Below are positions 46,405-58,400 of a stretch of DNA of 64,000 bases, piece after piece; position 1 is the stretch's first letter, and each line of letters starts with the position of its first letter. The stretch is from Isoetes taiwanensis. Taxonomy: Eukaryota > Streptophyta > Lycopodiopsida > Isoetales > Isoetaceae. The stretch spans positions 4,007,647 to 4,071,646 of the forward strand of contig JAJEKV010000093.1 in NCBI GenBank assembly GCA_021234155.1. Direction: 5' to 3'. The position numbers and the translations under genes are program-made. The notes below the pieces were generated by a model that was not told where the DNA came from, did not search any database, and worked only from the letters and a program-made list of their open reading frames with translations.

Positions 46405-47030
46405 TTGTTTTTTGGTTATCATTATTGGTGTAGGCTGATATTTAGTTATCAGTACAAGAGGCACCTTATACCTCCTCAACTAGTTGATATACGTGCCCCC
46501 GCCTCTTGCATTTGCTTCAATTATGCTAGATCTGCTGAATATACACAGACTTTAGGCCCTGTGCTTGAAGGCATTTTCGATTACCCAACTCTTCAAGAGC
46601 GTAATGCTGCATTTGCTAAGACTTTGCTTACTTCTACTTCGTCGTGCTTTGATACTCGCGCTTTTTTTTTGCTCATGCTAGTAGAAAATACTTTCCTGAA
46701 AATGCATGGTTTGACGTTGACTGCAAACTTGCTCATGATAAATATTGTACTTAGAAGAAACTCAAGCTCTTAGCCCATATTACTAAGAAAAAGTTCACAT
46801 CATAAGTAGAATATACTAATGTACGTGCTATAGGACAGCGTGCTTTCATCTGGGGCCATTCTACAATAGATCGTATGTTTACATTGCGTATACTTATTGC
46901 ACATAGCCGAAGCTTGAAACAAACCTCTATATATACTTTGTGGATTTTACTTCTGTTATTATGCTATATATTTTGGCAAAAATTGCAAGCGCTTAAGGCT
47001 CCACAAGATCTTTAAAACAATTTATAGGGA
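46405..47030 (+). mobile_element. LINE fragment (start of reverse transcriptase)
   Basis: Over several frames one reads WFDVDCKLAHDKYC near 46,718, then basic residues, RMFTLRILIAHSR near 46,870-46,910, and a block resembling FVDF (RT motif A) near 46,945. This order (a CxxxHxxC-like linker, then D-x-(V/M)-FTLR-x-L-I, then motif A) is that of LINE ORF2 between the endonuclease and RT. The open frame 46,405-46,773 covers the upstream part, with PVLEGIFDYPTLQERN. It is truncated by the foldback that begins at about 47,045. Confidence 0.6.
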
Positions 47031-47044
47031 TTGACCAATTTGGC

Positions 47045-48705
47045 GTTTCTTTCATGCTGTGGCATTTCCTTTCTCGATCTTCCCTCTTCTTCTTTGGCAA
47101 TAATCCTTTGACCTTCGCCCTCGATCCCGTTTTGATAAGGAAGTTTTCTTCTATTTGGGAGGTTTTTGTCGTTTTCATGCGAGCCCCATTTTAGAATCCC
47201 ATCAATTTGAGTTCTCGGATCGAGATTCTAGAGGGGATGAGCATGCATGTCTCGCATGCATGCTGCATGCTTTCTCTAGTTGGGAGATCGCTATATTAGG
47301 CGAGGTTCTTCATCAACGCCTCATCGGCACTTCCTCTTCTCTCTCAGCAGTACCTTATTCTTTATTCTTTGAAACCCACCCTTCCCCCTTTAATTGTTTA
47401 ATGTATTTATCGCCTAGCACGCATGACCAACCCCTCTATTTGAAGAGGTTTTTCTTTTATTGTCGCGTGGCACGCGTGATCAGTCCCTCCACTTTGGGAG
47501 GTTTGTTTTTCCACATTTGTTCTAGTGTTGGTGATGTGCAGGTACAGGTTGGCAAGCGATCGCAGCTTCGACTTCTCCATTCATGGGTTTTTTTGGAGCG
47601 AATTTTCAACCTTACGTTTGTCCAAGCCTCTTGTCAAAGGTTTATCACTAGGGTTTTTCCTCAAAAACCTGAAAGGGCGGGGTTTTTTAATCCTGGTGAT
47701 AAGCTTTCAGTAGGTACACAAACCAAACATCTATTAGCATTGTATTTTCTGGGGTCCAAGTTGTATAATTGAACATTCCCTTTATTTTTCTTCGTGGGTA
47801 GTTCGCATGTGTGCGGCTACCCTCTATCCACCATTGTAGAAAAACTGTTGAGATGAATGAGAAACCTATCTATCTAGCTAGGCTTTTCATTCATCTCAGC
47901 AGTTTTTCTACAATGGTATAGAGTGGGTAGCTGCACATCGCAGGCTACTCAAAAAATAAAAAATATAGGGAATATCCAGTTATGACACTTGGACCCCAAA
48001 TGAAATTGTGTGCTACGATGTTGGCGTTGGTAATTCGCCGAGAGCTTATCGCGGATTAAAAAAGCACCGGGCCTTCGAAGTTTTCGAGGAAAAACCCCGG
48101 CGATAAAATCCTCGACAAGGGGCTTGGACAATGCAAGGTCGCTAAATGTTCCCACAAAATAACCCACGCCCATGAGAATACCGAAGTCGCAGATCACCCC
48201 GGACTTGGCATCATCAACAAAACCAATAGAGAAAAAACTCCTCAAAAAGCCGGGGCTAGTCATGCGCGCCACGCCGATAAAAAACAACATTTATACTCGA
48301 AAGGTAAGGGGCTGGTCACACGCGTCACGCGACAAAAATGACATTTACAAAGAAATGCACATTAAGGGAGGGAGGGTGGGAGTCAAGGGAACCGCTAAGA
48401 GAGGAGAAAAGGCTAATGAGAAGTCGATGAAGAACTTGCGTGAAATAGCGATTCCCAAATGAACCAAAGCCCGGAAAATGCATGCAATGCATGCATGCAT
48501 GGAGATGCATGCTCGCCCATTCGAGAATACCGGTCCGATGGCTCTGACGATGGCATTCTTGAATAAGGGCTCGCATGGAAACAGACAAAAAGCTCCCACA
48601 AAAAAGAGAACTTCCTTATCAAAATGGGATCGAGGTCAAGGTTGAGGATGGCCAAAAAAGAGACAAGATCGTGGAAGAACATGTCACAACATGGAAAAGG
48701 ATGCC
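47045..48705. repeat. Long foldback: two roughly 830-bp inverted arms around a 14-nt loop
   Basis: 47,045-47,866 is the reverse complement of 47,881-48,705 with scattered differences. The centre is nearly perfect: gtagaaaaactgttgagatgaatgagaaacc (47,836-47,866) against its complement at 47,881-47,911, with 3 mismatches and loop tatctatctagcta. Further out the match continues (ggggtccaagttgtat against atgacacttggacccc; the aggtttttcctcaaaaac block; the segment with repeated gcatgcat words near 47,250 and 48,490). ORF 47,155-47,772 (+, 205 codons) and ORF 48,413-48,778 (-) are the same sequence seen on the two arms, and neither resembles a known protein. A transcript crossing it would fold into a long hairpin. 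It may be a foldback transposon or an inverted duplication. Confidence 0.9.
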
Positions 48706-49344
48706 AATCACAAAACCAAAGTGCAGGAGAAGCCCATCCTCCGCCCGGTATCAAAGAAATAGAGTCAAGGGAACTCATGAGAGAGGAGAATTATTATATA
48801 ATTGCTCTAAGGAATGACCTTAGCCAATGTGCATATTTACCATTCGAAAGTGTCAACATGAGTATTCAATGAGGCCTTTGGTTGCATATTGATGTTGAGA
48901 AGTGGCAACATAGCCAACTTAAGAGTCTAATTCTAAAAGATAAGGATTCTTGAAAAACGATATTAATGTTATGTATAGAGTTAATTGCATTGGATTAGAA
49001 CATAGATGTGGTTCTATATTAAATGATTCTTAAATGGTTATGCAAGATGGGATTACAAGATAACCTTGTAATGCGATCAAGCTTTGGCTCTAATTTGTTG
49101 GCCACCATCAGAATCCCGGCGGCCTCCTCCGTGGAGGAAGACGATCCTCCGCAGAAGCCACGGATTCCCACCGCTGCCGGGTCGCTGGCGAGCAGCACAA
49201 TGGCCGGATAGTGTTCCCGCGAGTGTAGTCTTGAACTTGGCCATGGCTGGGTGAAGGAGATGGACGGAATGGGGAAGGAGTGAAGGAGATGGCGAATAGA
49301 CGATGGGGATCTAATGAAGCCTGCAGGCGTAATTTTGAAACTAA
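48706..49344. other. No recognised gene
   Basis: Contains an isolated GC-rich patch at 49,105-49,200 with a short minus-strand frame (VGIRGFCGGSSSSTEEAAG) next to the LINE 3' end described below. It may be its 3' extension, such as the LINE-borne RNase H region, but no catalytic motif is visible. Confidence 0.4.
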
Positions 49345-50060
49345 TCAAAGCGGGGCCATCTTGAGCTCTATATGGAGGTCGCCCCAGCAGCATACATCTT
49401 CATTTCGAGGAGTCGCCCTCGCCATCATAACCTCTGCATGCACCCACTCGAAAGCACCCGCAGAACGGCGGCACACTTGATGATCCATGATGAGCTTCTC
49501 CACCTCATTAGAATTCTTCTTCTCGATAGCCACTCTATTCCTATACTTCCAAATGATCCAGCAAGACAGAGCTCTGGTTGTGTTAAATATTTTGGATTCA
49601 TCATCTAAGAATTGTCTCAGTAACTGAGCACCTTCATTAAGTCGCAAGGTCCATGTCTAGAAGTCCTCCAAATTAGGGACATTCCAAGACATGATTTGAT
49701 GTCTCTTTACCGCCACATCCCATAAGACACTCAAGATTTGTTGCAAGATCATATTTACATCGAAGAGTTGGCATGCAGACTTTTAATGCAAGATCAATCA
49801 TCTAAAAACCTTTATCTTATTTGCCATGATGTTTTGCATCCTTTAGAATAGGCAGCTACCAGTTGATCTTCCTCACAATGCCACAGGGCATTGGCTCTGG
49901 AAGGTTAGAACTCATTAGCCCTTTGTAGATATCCTTGACCATATACACTTCCTTTTGATTAAGAGCCCAGCTTGTTGAACATTTGTGCCGGTTCTTGATG
50001 TTGACTAAAGATGTTCATGTGATCTAAAAAGATCCGCTTTATCAATAGCTAAACCTTTGG
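49345..50060 (-). mobile_element. L1-type LINE ORF2 C-terminal region, minus strand
   Basis: Read leftwards: WALNQKEVYMVKDIYKGL (about 49,950), INWxLPILKDAKHHGK (about 49,850), MIDLALKVCMPTLRC then ECLMGCGGKETSNHVLECP (49,690-49,800), then WTLRLNEG and SCWIIWKYRNRVA (49,540-49,640), ending near 49,345. The order W-LP, Cys, C-x2-C-like cluster with ET-x-H-x3-C, followed by a IWK-x-RN-x-(V/I) segment, is the zf-RVT region and post-zinc part of plant L1 LINEs. It contains stops and one or more frame changes. The RT itself is missing upstream (to the right). Confidence 0.65.
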
Positions 50061-53000
50061 TTTTCTCTTGACTTTCTTCCCGCTTTTAACCACTATTCAC
50101 TGCCTCGATCCTCAATTTTCCAAATCCCATCCCTATATCAAGGTAATATATTTCGGGTGCTTGAATGCCAAGCATCCAATTCTTTTCGAGCAAAGATGGA
50201 GTGTCAAAACGTGTTTATATTCTTGCATCTAGCATTTACCTCTGGAGGTCTATAGCATAAGGATGCTTCATTCCAAGCCTCCATCATTCTTTTGATTATA
50301 CTTGAGGTACATGAACATGGAGAGAATTTGGAAAAAAGCAGAGTCTGGTAGGTAATGCCGAGTCCTGTAGTCGATGCCTAAGAGTAGGTGAACAATTATA
50401 AGAAGCTAGTCAACAAGAAAGCGAAATTGATTGTGTATACAACATTGCAATTGCATCATCCAAAGCAATTTTGGAAGCATCTTGCAAATGTGATGGGGGT
50501 TGAAAACGTCACAAGAGAGGATTTATTGAGCTAGATTGCAGAATTATATCATGTCCCATATTGTAGTGGCATGTCTTCGGATCAAGCGCTCTGTGCCACT
50601 CTTTACAATGTCTGAACTTGATCACGCATTACATGGGCTCTTGAATGGTAAGGCTTTTAAAGAGGTTAGTGTGGATTATGGCATTCTCACTTCATGGGTC
50701 GAGAATCCAGCCTCGATTTGCAAATCATGGATGCCTCGACTCAACTAGACCTCTCCCCTTTGAGGATTCGAGGAGAGGTATCCGCCTAGGTAGATGACCT
50801 TCGACTAGCCCGGCCGAGAATAGGCAAAATCCACTCGCAAGTATAGGTTGCTATGGGGGGTTAGTGTGGGTCGAGAATCTAGTCAAAGGTTGGCATTCTC
50901 ACTTGTGAGTCGAGAATGTCACCACCAAGATTGAGCCCCTACACTCTTTCTCGGTCCTAGAGTGCGGATTCAAATAAAAGGGTATGGAAGAGGGATCTAC
51001 TAGTGAGATATCTCACCATGAAGCGAAAGAATAAATCGAGGGACAAGACAAGGAAGGGTGAGGAAGAGCGATTTAGTATGGGTATCAATGGAGGCTTTCT
51101 CGACTAGTCAAGAATAGTTCTAGACTCGTATGAGTACAATAACTTCGGACTGAGGCATTCCCGACTTGCAAGTCAGGAATGACACAATCCAGACTGAGGG
51201 AAATGCAATCATGACGCAAAACCTGCAAGGCATGACATAATTTGGGTTAGCTAGGTTTGATATTCCAATTTCCTAGTCAAGTTAGTTTAATTTCTTTAGT
51301 ATGTTTGCGCATAATCCAATGCTCGTAAACATACAATCGGGTCTTTTTCTATGCAATTATAGAAATTAATTCCTTTTTTATCTCTTTGTGGGTGATTCCT
51401 AATCGGTATTTTTTAGTCTCTTAGGCTTATTTAGGGCTCTGGGTAAATAAAACAATGATCAAATCCCATTTGAACAGAAGTTCTTGAATCTGAAGAACCT
51501 AAAAATAATAATCCTAAACTGGAAAAAGGTCAAAAAGGGCCCTACCTTGGATTGGAACTAAAAAAGAAGCCGCTTCTATAGCTGATTTATTCTATTCTAT
51601 TCTATTCTACTCTCTAAACAGAACTTGCAAATCGAGAATATGGGTTTATCTAAGTTAGAAACAAAGGTAAGGGGTTAGTGCGATCCCCGCAAATAGTGTA
51701 AAAACAATACGTAACTAAGAACACAGACATGCAGAGCGTAAAACGTAAAATTTTATAACAAGAAGATTACTAAAAGAGCCATCACTTTCTTCTCTCAAGA
51801 ATGGCCCTTGAGGATAAGGATTATTCAGGGAAGACTTCGACACTGATGCTCGATCAATAGACCATGCCACCGTCCGTATACTAAGAAGAAGCTTGCAATA
51901 TCATTTCGACCGGCCTTCAAAGAACGGTAAGAATGAAGAAGGCGACTTCGAAGCAGGGTCGAGTCGAAGAACAGAGTAAAATGTCCCTAAAAAAATGGCG
52001 CTATTTTTGGGGGGCTTTCGATTTTGGGAGATAAATCGTTGAATAATATGGCGAAAGTGACGATCCGACCACACACGCCACTTCAACACACGCGGCTCAA
52101 TGGCCACCATATGGACTCGCTAATTTATAACGAGGGAAAAAATGTTTTTTATTGTTAAGTTATAATGCAATGTTATAAGTTATTATAAGTAATATTATTG
52201 TTAAGTTATAATGTTAACTTGAAAATAATGTTGAGTTATATGGTACATGTTAAGTTCTATGGTAGATGTTTATTTTTGGAAATAAGGTTGAGTTTTATAA
52301 TGCAAATGGTTTTAAGTTCTATGTTAAATGTCCGTGCAATTAATTTTGCTAATTGTTAAATGTTAATGCAATGCTTTTCTTGAAACGTTGATTGTTTTAT
52401 TAATTCGTGGCGCATTTTAATATGTACTAGGAATTTGTTCTCAATAGGGAACCACTTCAACCTGAAATTGAGAGAAGCAAGGCAAGTGTGAAACAAGCCC
52501 CAGGCTCCAATGGAGGAAGATGGAATGCTATATGATGCACCCGGTGACCGTGATAGAGTATCATGACCACGGTGGATCTATCCGATAGGTCAATGATCAA
52601 AGTCTTGGGGGATGACCATCTAGGTGTTGGCATTGGAAGGTCGCATCGGGTTAATACCATCATGTCCTAAGGGAGATCCAAAGGATTGCATTGTATGCTC
52701 CGGGGTCTGCTCGAGTCTTAAACTCAGCCTAAGATGGCCAATTAGATACATTACTCACAAAGACGGGAAGAATCGAAAAGCCCCAACTTAGAAGATACTT
52801 GAAGCCCCACCAAGGTCATGTGGAAGACTTTGGTGATGGTTGAGCATCCATTAAGGAAAAGGCGCTTTACGTGTTTCATAAAAGGCAACCAAAGGTATCC
52901 AAGAGGGCAAATGAGGACAAGAGTATTGAAATCTCAATTGCACGATATAATAGAGCGCGGATGACCTTGTTGAAATAAGATCCCAAAGCAGCATGGACAA

Positions 53001-53210
53001 TACATGTATATTACTTTTATCAATTGAAGGGCCCGAGAGTATGTATGAGAGAGCACTAAGATGGATTATTGATTGAGCAAGACATCATTTTACGATAATG
53101 GGAACATGTCAAAAGATGGTATGGCAATACACTCACTTTGATACCTAGAGCAAACTTTTGAGGCCATTGCGCCTTTGAAAGCTTTGTAAGATACATGTTC
53201 CAATCTATGC
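50061..53210. other. No recognised gene; short repeats and AT-rich DNA
   Basis: Around 50,680-50,930 the phrase ggcattctcactt...gggtcgagaat recurs. (TTCTA)5 lies at 51,587-51,612. At 52,140-52,370 degenerate units of gttaagttataatg make a very AT-rich stretch. The segment 52,430-53,200 has no assignable frame. Confidence 0.4.
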
Positions 53211-53447
53211 TCCATAAGTCCTGGCGTGAACGAGCTCTGTTAAAGAAGTGCAAATAGTATTGCCACAATATTACATCCGTAAAGAATGCCCAAAAAGAGA
53301 TCAATGCAATTCTAGAAGCAACGGAGGTCGGCCTCTCCATAAGTCCAAAGTGAACGAGCTCGCATTAAAGCTTGCAAATAGTATTGCCACAATATTACAT
53401 CCAAAGAATGCCTCAAAGAGATCAATGCAATTTAGAAGCAATGCATG
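53211..53447 (+). repeat. Tandem duplication, period 125 bp, two copies
   Basis: Copy 1 starts tccataagtc at 53,211 and copy 2 starts with the same ten bases at 53,336. Both continue tgaacgagctc...aaatagtattgccacaatattacatcc...aagagatcaatgcaatt...agaagcaa. Copy 2 has small deletions. It ends about 135 bp before the gypsy insertion at 53,585. Confidence 0.9.
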
Positions 53448-53579
53448 TGTCTTGCAACCAATGCCTTCCTCAAAGTGCATACCAGATTCAAATTAAAGGA
53501 TACACTTGCATCAACCGCAATAGAGAAAGAAAGGATGGCAATCGTGGAGCAATTTGAAGATCATCGATCATGCAGATTA

Positions 53580-53584
53580 ACTAT
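53580..53584 (+). repeat. Target-site duplication ACTAT, left copy
   Basis: The five bases before the 5' LTR, identical to 61,084-61,088 directly after the 3' LTR. Confidence 0.88.
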
Positions 53585-55200
53585 TGTGATGTTCCAAAGA
53601 TAATATATGCCCCTAATACATATTATATCGCTACATCCCACGCATATGCCATATAGATGACATGTACTTGAGAGCCAAGAACGCTAAAAACCTAGGGGGC
53701 CAAGAGTGCACCTAGGGGGTAAACTTCAATGTTGTGCATGTTAATAAAACATACACAACAAACCCCCCTGAACCCCATTTTCCAAATGGCATGAACCCAT
53801 TTGGCCAAATGATTAACCTAACCTAAAAAGGGTCTATATAAGGGTTATAAAAACACTAAACCCTAAAACCCTTTTCCATTTTTGACATTTGGGGTTTTCA
53901 TAGAGCCCTTTTCCAATCTCGCGATTTAGGGTTCTCTTTGAGCCATTTCGCCAAGTCCGACTTCAATTCGCATTGGCCGAAAGCTCGGTAGAAGCGGATT
54001 TGCACAACAGATTATCAATTCGCTCAGCCATCATCAACAAGATCAAGAGCATGGACGCCTTCCGAGGATCGTAGAGCGGTCAAGGAGCAGGTACCTAGTC
54101 ATTCTCATGTGCAAAGCCGCCTTTGGGCAAGGCATTAGGCTGGTTTAGTATGTTAGATCAACTCTAGAGGCCTTATAGATCCCGAGATCATAAGCCCTAA
54201 CTATGAACCTAACTCAAGTATGTAGTTAGATAGATTAGATGATATTCTCTATTTCAGCCTTCTATGATGATGGATGTATTTCACTGCGGACCTCCATGTA
54301 CCGGGAAGGGGGTAGAGACCTAGAGCCGTAGTGATGATCCTAGGTAGCACCATTAGTTCCCATTACATGCGCCCGTGTACAGTGAGCCCGCCTCGGGTTG
54401 TGGGTGAAGGGCTAGGCCGGGATAAGGAGGAGCTTGTCTCATCATGGATTGACCCTCTCGGTAGTAAGGCTCCATCGGGATCTCAGAGGGCTAGGCTTAA
54501 TGGCTTGCCACCGCGGTGGGCAAGGCATGAGCTCGACACTGCGGGGGATACGCGCCTTCCGCGAAAGTTAAGTCGATAAGGGCAAGGGGCCCCAGCCGCC
54601 TGCGGATGAGCATGGATGCCTCGAGGGAAGGCAACTTTCCTCCTGCCCTCATCGGGCTGGGAGATGCAACCCAAGAGTGAGTCCCTCCCGCTATTCACCC
54701 TAAGGCAGTTACGCCGTCCCAACACTTTCACCTACTCAAAGTGTGCACGGAGGGGCGGATGGAGTGGACCACCTCACCATGTTCTAGGCCAGCCAAATCC
54801 ATTGCCATGTATTCCGGCCTCCAGATTGATTCTCCTCGAGGCCCCACCACCACACCCCCTTGAGTCCTGAGCCCCGGTAGGATTCCCTTTCTCACATTGT
54901 TAAGATTATGTTGTTATCTATGGTATATATGATATGTTCACCCTTCCGAGGTGATTGTACCGATATATTATGTTGTGTGCTCATGTTTATTCAAGGCCCA
55001 AGCAGCCTAGGTCGACTCGATGGGAGACGGGTGAATGACACATCCACTCTTCCCTTTGCTAGCTCATTCCACCGAGTGGAGTCGTGGATGGCCCCCCGCT
55101 TTTAGGTGTTTCCAACCGTGACATAGGACGAACGATATAGACACCATCTGATGACGCGACGACGCACGGCTAATGAGATTACATCCATGGTGAGGTCACA
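53585..55200 (+). repeat. 5' LTR of the gag-less gypsy element (1,616 bp)
   Basis: Matches 59,508-61,083 along its length. The stretch from about 53,727 to 53,880 (gttgtgcatgttaataaaacatacac... to the ccctaaa run) is almost identical, while CG-rich parts such as 54,360-54,600 differ by many small changes. Confidence 0.92.
53834..53843 (+). promoter_or_regulatory. TATA box in the 5' LTR
   Basis: CTATATAAGG, a strong plant-type TATA box, about 250 bp into the LTR and conserved in the 3' LTR (59,753-59,762). It is followed about 20 bp on by ccctaaaccctaaa-like bases, which resemble plant telomere repeat units but are part of the LTR. Confidence 0.7.
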
Positions 55201-55240
55201 TTTTGCAGCCATTGATACGTAAAATGCAAAAGTCAGTATC

Positions 55241-55620
55241 TTATAATTTCAACAACCGGGAAAGCCAAAGAGAAATCCTTCATAGTGCCGATAGACACCC
55301 GGCAAAGAAGTACAATTTTTAAGGCCACCTAAGATGGTAAGCATGTTGAAGTTAAAGCCGCTGGAAGTCCAAGCCCGTGCCAATTGTGTTAGCTTAATGG
55401 GGCAAGCACAGCATACAAATGGGAAGAGAATAAACTTCAATATAGACTTTGCCGTGCATCAATATAGCCTTGGGAGCGTAAGTCGAATATAGGCAAGTAT
55501 GACCTGATTATTGGAATGGAATACCTTGGGCCAGCAGAGCACCCATCGATTGTGGGAAACGCAAGGTGACCTTAACAACCCCGTAAGGCAAGGTCATCGA
55601 GATAACGGTGTAAGGAAGTA
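55241..55620 (+). pseudogene. Protease remnant (gag-less gypsy element)
   Basis: KPLEVQARANCVSLMGQAQH-like residues at about 55,350-55,410 and YDLIIGMEYLGPAEHPSIV at 55,500-55,555 match the end of the gypsy protease, where most elements read D(L/V)ILGMDWL followed by a His/Pro segment. The catalytic D(S/T)GA box is not visible upstream. Frameshifts follow. Confidence 0.7.
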
Positions 55621-55969
55621 GCCCCAATCATGCAATGTATGAGTAGTGAAAGTTGCTTAAGTGCATAAGGAAGCAAGTAGCCTATCTACTTAAGCTTGAG
55701 CTCAAGATATCAAGAGCCTAAGAAAGCAAAGAGGCCAAAGAGTTGAGTAAGCTCCCAAGCCTATAGCAAAGTTGGTCAAGGAATTTCATGACTTGTTCCC
55801 GTGATGAGATTAAGCAAACTCAAAAGCCTATAGAGGAGTCGAGTGTGAAATAGCACTTGAACTAGGGACGGCTTCCAACAAGCAAGGCACCTTATAGAAT
55901 GTCAACTAAGAGTTGATTTGAGCTAAAGAAGCAGCTTGCAAGAATTGCTAGACCTAGGGTTCATAAGAC

Positions 55970-56480
55970 CTAGCGCCTCTCCTTTGGAGCCCCTATTCTT
56001 TTGTGAAGAAGAAGGATGGGAGCCTTAGGATGCATCGACTATCGCCAGTTAAATAAGCACACCATTAAGAATAAGTATGCCTTGCCTAGGTCAGATGACC
56101 TAATGGATCAATTGCAGGGAGCGAAAATCTTCTCCAAAATCAGGGTATCATCAGATTAGGATCAAAGAGGAGGACATCCACAAGAGGCATTCAGACAAGA
56201 TATGGGCACTACGAAGTTCACAAATATGCCCTTTGATTGTCTAATGCTTCAAATGACATTCATGAGATTGATGAACCACGCCTTCCGCGAATTTCTAGAC
56301 TCCTTCATTATAGTCTTATTCGATGATATCTTGGTTTATAGTAAATCTATGGAAGAACATGCCCAACATTTGAAGAAGGTACTTGAAAAGTTAAGAAGGC
56401 ATCAACTCTTTTAGCGGTTATCAAAGTGCCACTTCGCACGAGAAAGAGTGGAGTATTTAGGGCATGTGATAACAAATGTA
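55970..56480 (+). pseudogene. Reverse transcriptase (gag-less gypsy element)
   Basis: FVKKKDG and [19 protein letters not shown] (56,000-56,090), then QIRIKEED (about 56,155), then open frame 56,202-56,414 with MPFDCLMLQMTFMRLMN and the catalytic FDDILVYSKSMEEHAQHLKKVL. LGHVI follows at 56,459. The YxDD-equivalent has Phe in place of Leu/Val before DD. Stops and frame changes occur upstream of the open part. Confidence 0.88.
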
Positions 56481-56689
56481 AGGCATTTCCACGATCCCCG
56501 CGAAGATCGGCCGGATGATTGAACCGAAGAATACACATGAAGTCGAGCTTCCTAGGCCCGCACGCCATTATAGAAGATTTGTCAAGAACTTTGCCAAGGT
56601 AGCAGCCGGCGCATTGACCGATCTCACAAAAGGCGGAAGATAAAAGATTGGGCAACTCATTGGCAAAAGCAAGGCCCGTAAAGCATTTG

Positions 56690-57110
56690 ACACATTGAAG
56701 GAAACATTGACGACAAATAGTATTGGTCTTGCCGATCCCACCAAAGATAAGCTTGTAGCGACAGACGCCAGCAGGATAGCAACAAAATCCTCATGCGCAG
56801 GAGGAAAGAGTAGTGGCCTATGATTCAAAGAAGTTGAACGACGCCGAAAGCAGCGGCTTATCCAACGCATGATCGTGAGCTCCCGCTATAGTAAGAGCTT
56901 TAAGAATTTGGAGGCATTACCTATTGGGAAAAAGATTCCAGCTAGATACGGATCATCAAAGCCTTCAATACATATTTACACAACCACCTCCCCGAGGCAA
57001 AGGAGATGGATGGAATTCCCTCAAGAATATGACTTCAGATAAGTTATAAGCCGTGGAAGCTCAACGTGGTTGGATGCCCTTTCTAGGAAGCCTTTAGCAA
57101 CAAGAATTCA
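56690..57110 (+). pseudogene. RNase H (gag-less gypsy element)
   Basis: LADPTKDK then VATDASRIATK (56,730-56,790; the TDAS catalytic Asp), then [24 protein letters not shown] (56,910-56,990) and a damaged WLDALSRKP end near 57,070. These are the standard gypsy RNase H landmarks, over at least two frames. Confidence 0.85.
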
Positions 57111-57299
57111 TTGTAATGCCATATCAACACTGTAGTTTAGTTTGGCAAGAAGATCAAGAAACATAAACATTGCCAACGGACCTCGACTTTCAAGGAAGTT
57201 TGGGCAAGTCTTTGCAAGGAGGCCAGGACCGACAAGGAAAGGGAGATGTTCAGCACTACAAGAAGGAGGGAAACTTGCTATACCATAAAAACAAATTGT

Positions 57300-58400
57300 G
57301 TGTACCGAATCTTCACAAGTTAGGAAGCTAATCTCAATGATACACACAATAGTCCCATAGCAGGCATGCGGTGGTTCATGAAGACGTACTTTTAAAATTA
57401 GAAACAGTTATTATTGGCCCTAAGATGAAGAAGGAAATAGCAAGGTATATCCCAGAGCCAAATATATGCCCGACAAAAAAGCGGAACAAATTCAATCCCG
57501 TGTGCTTTGGAACCATTGCCGGTGCCAAACGCCAAGTGGGAGGTAATAAGTATGGATTTTATTACAGACTCCCAAGAACAACAAGGGCAAAGACGCCTTG
57601 ATGGTGGTAGTAGATAAGTTGTCAAAGATGGCACACTTTGTGCCGTCGCAGACAACAGATACGCTCTAGACACGCCAATCTATTTGTTAAGGAGATTTTC
57701 GTAACTCTATGGCATGCCAAGGGAGATAATTTCGTGATAGGGACTCCAAGTTCATGAGTGCCTTTTGGCGGGACCTATTCACCACCATACTGCATACGAA
57801 GCTTTCAATGAGCACTCGACATATCATCCCCAAAACAGATGGTCGACGGAGAGGACGCTAACAGGATCATCGAAGATATGTTAAGAAGTTATGTATGGAA
57901 CAAGCAATCTAAGTGGGATGATTTCATCCACTTAGTAGAGTTTGCATGCAACAAAGACTAAGCAAGAGTCATCGCAGATGAGTCCTTTTATGATCAACTA
58001 CTGCATCGTTGTCTTACCCCGATACTTGGCACAATCATGTGTCCAAAGTAGAGGTCTCCCAAGCCAGATGCTTTCGAGATGCAAGACTTGGTAGAGGAGG
58101 TGAGAGGATATCTCCTAGCAGCAAGAAGTAGGCGTAAGAGCATCACGAGCAAGCACAAGACAAGAAGGGAATTTGAGATGGGAGACAAAGTGTGGTTGAA
58201 GATCAAGGTCAAGCAGGCCAAGCTCCGCGATCAAGAATCGCAAGAATCTTGCTCCAAGATGGGCTGGACCTTCGTGATAGACAAAAAAAGAGTAGGTACC
58301 CAATCCTACAAGTTGGACTCTGCAAGATCTCAAAATCCATAGAGTTTTCCACGTAAGTCTCCTAAAAAGACACACCCCTAATCCGGAGGAAGTATTGGAC
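57300..58400 (+). pseudogene. Integrase and C-terminal region (gag-less gypsy element)
   Basis: A zinc-domain remnant at 57,360-57,480 (MVHEDVLLKL, GPKMKKEIARY) leads into the core: DALMVVVDKLSKMAHFVPS at 57,593-57,650, with the first catalytic Asp, and RDSKFMSAFWRDLFT near 57,740 with the second. The C-terminal barrel start is at about 58,160-58,290 (EMGDKVWLKI), followed by a short segment that could be a chromodomain remnant but lacks a clear aromatic cage. Several stops. Confidence 0.85.

Noticed and set aside
47155..47772. 205-codon open frame as a candidate protein gene
   Set aside because: The same sequence recurs inverted at 48,413-48,778 with a broken frame, and the residues match no family. 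It is better explained as one arm of the foldback.
51240..51700. Possible organelle-derived insertion
   Set aside because: The AT-rich style looked plastid-like, but no organelle gene or intergenic landmark could be recognised.
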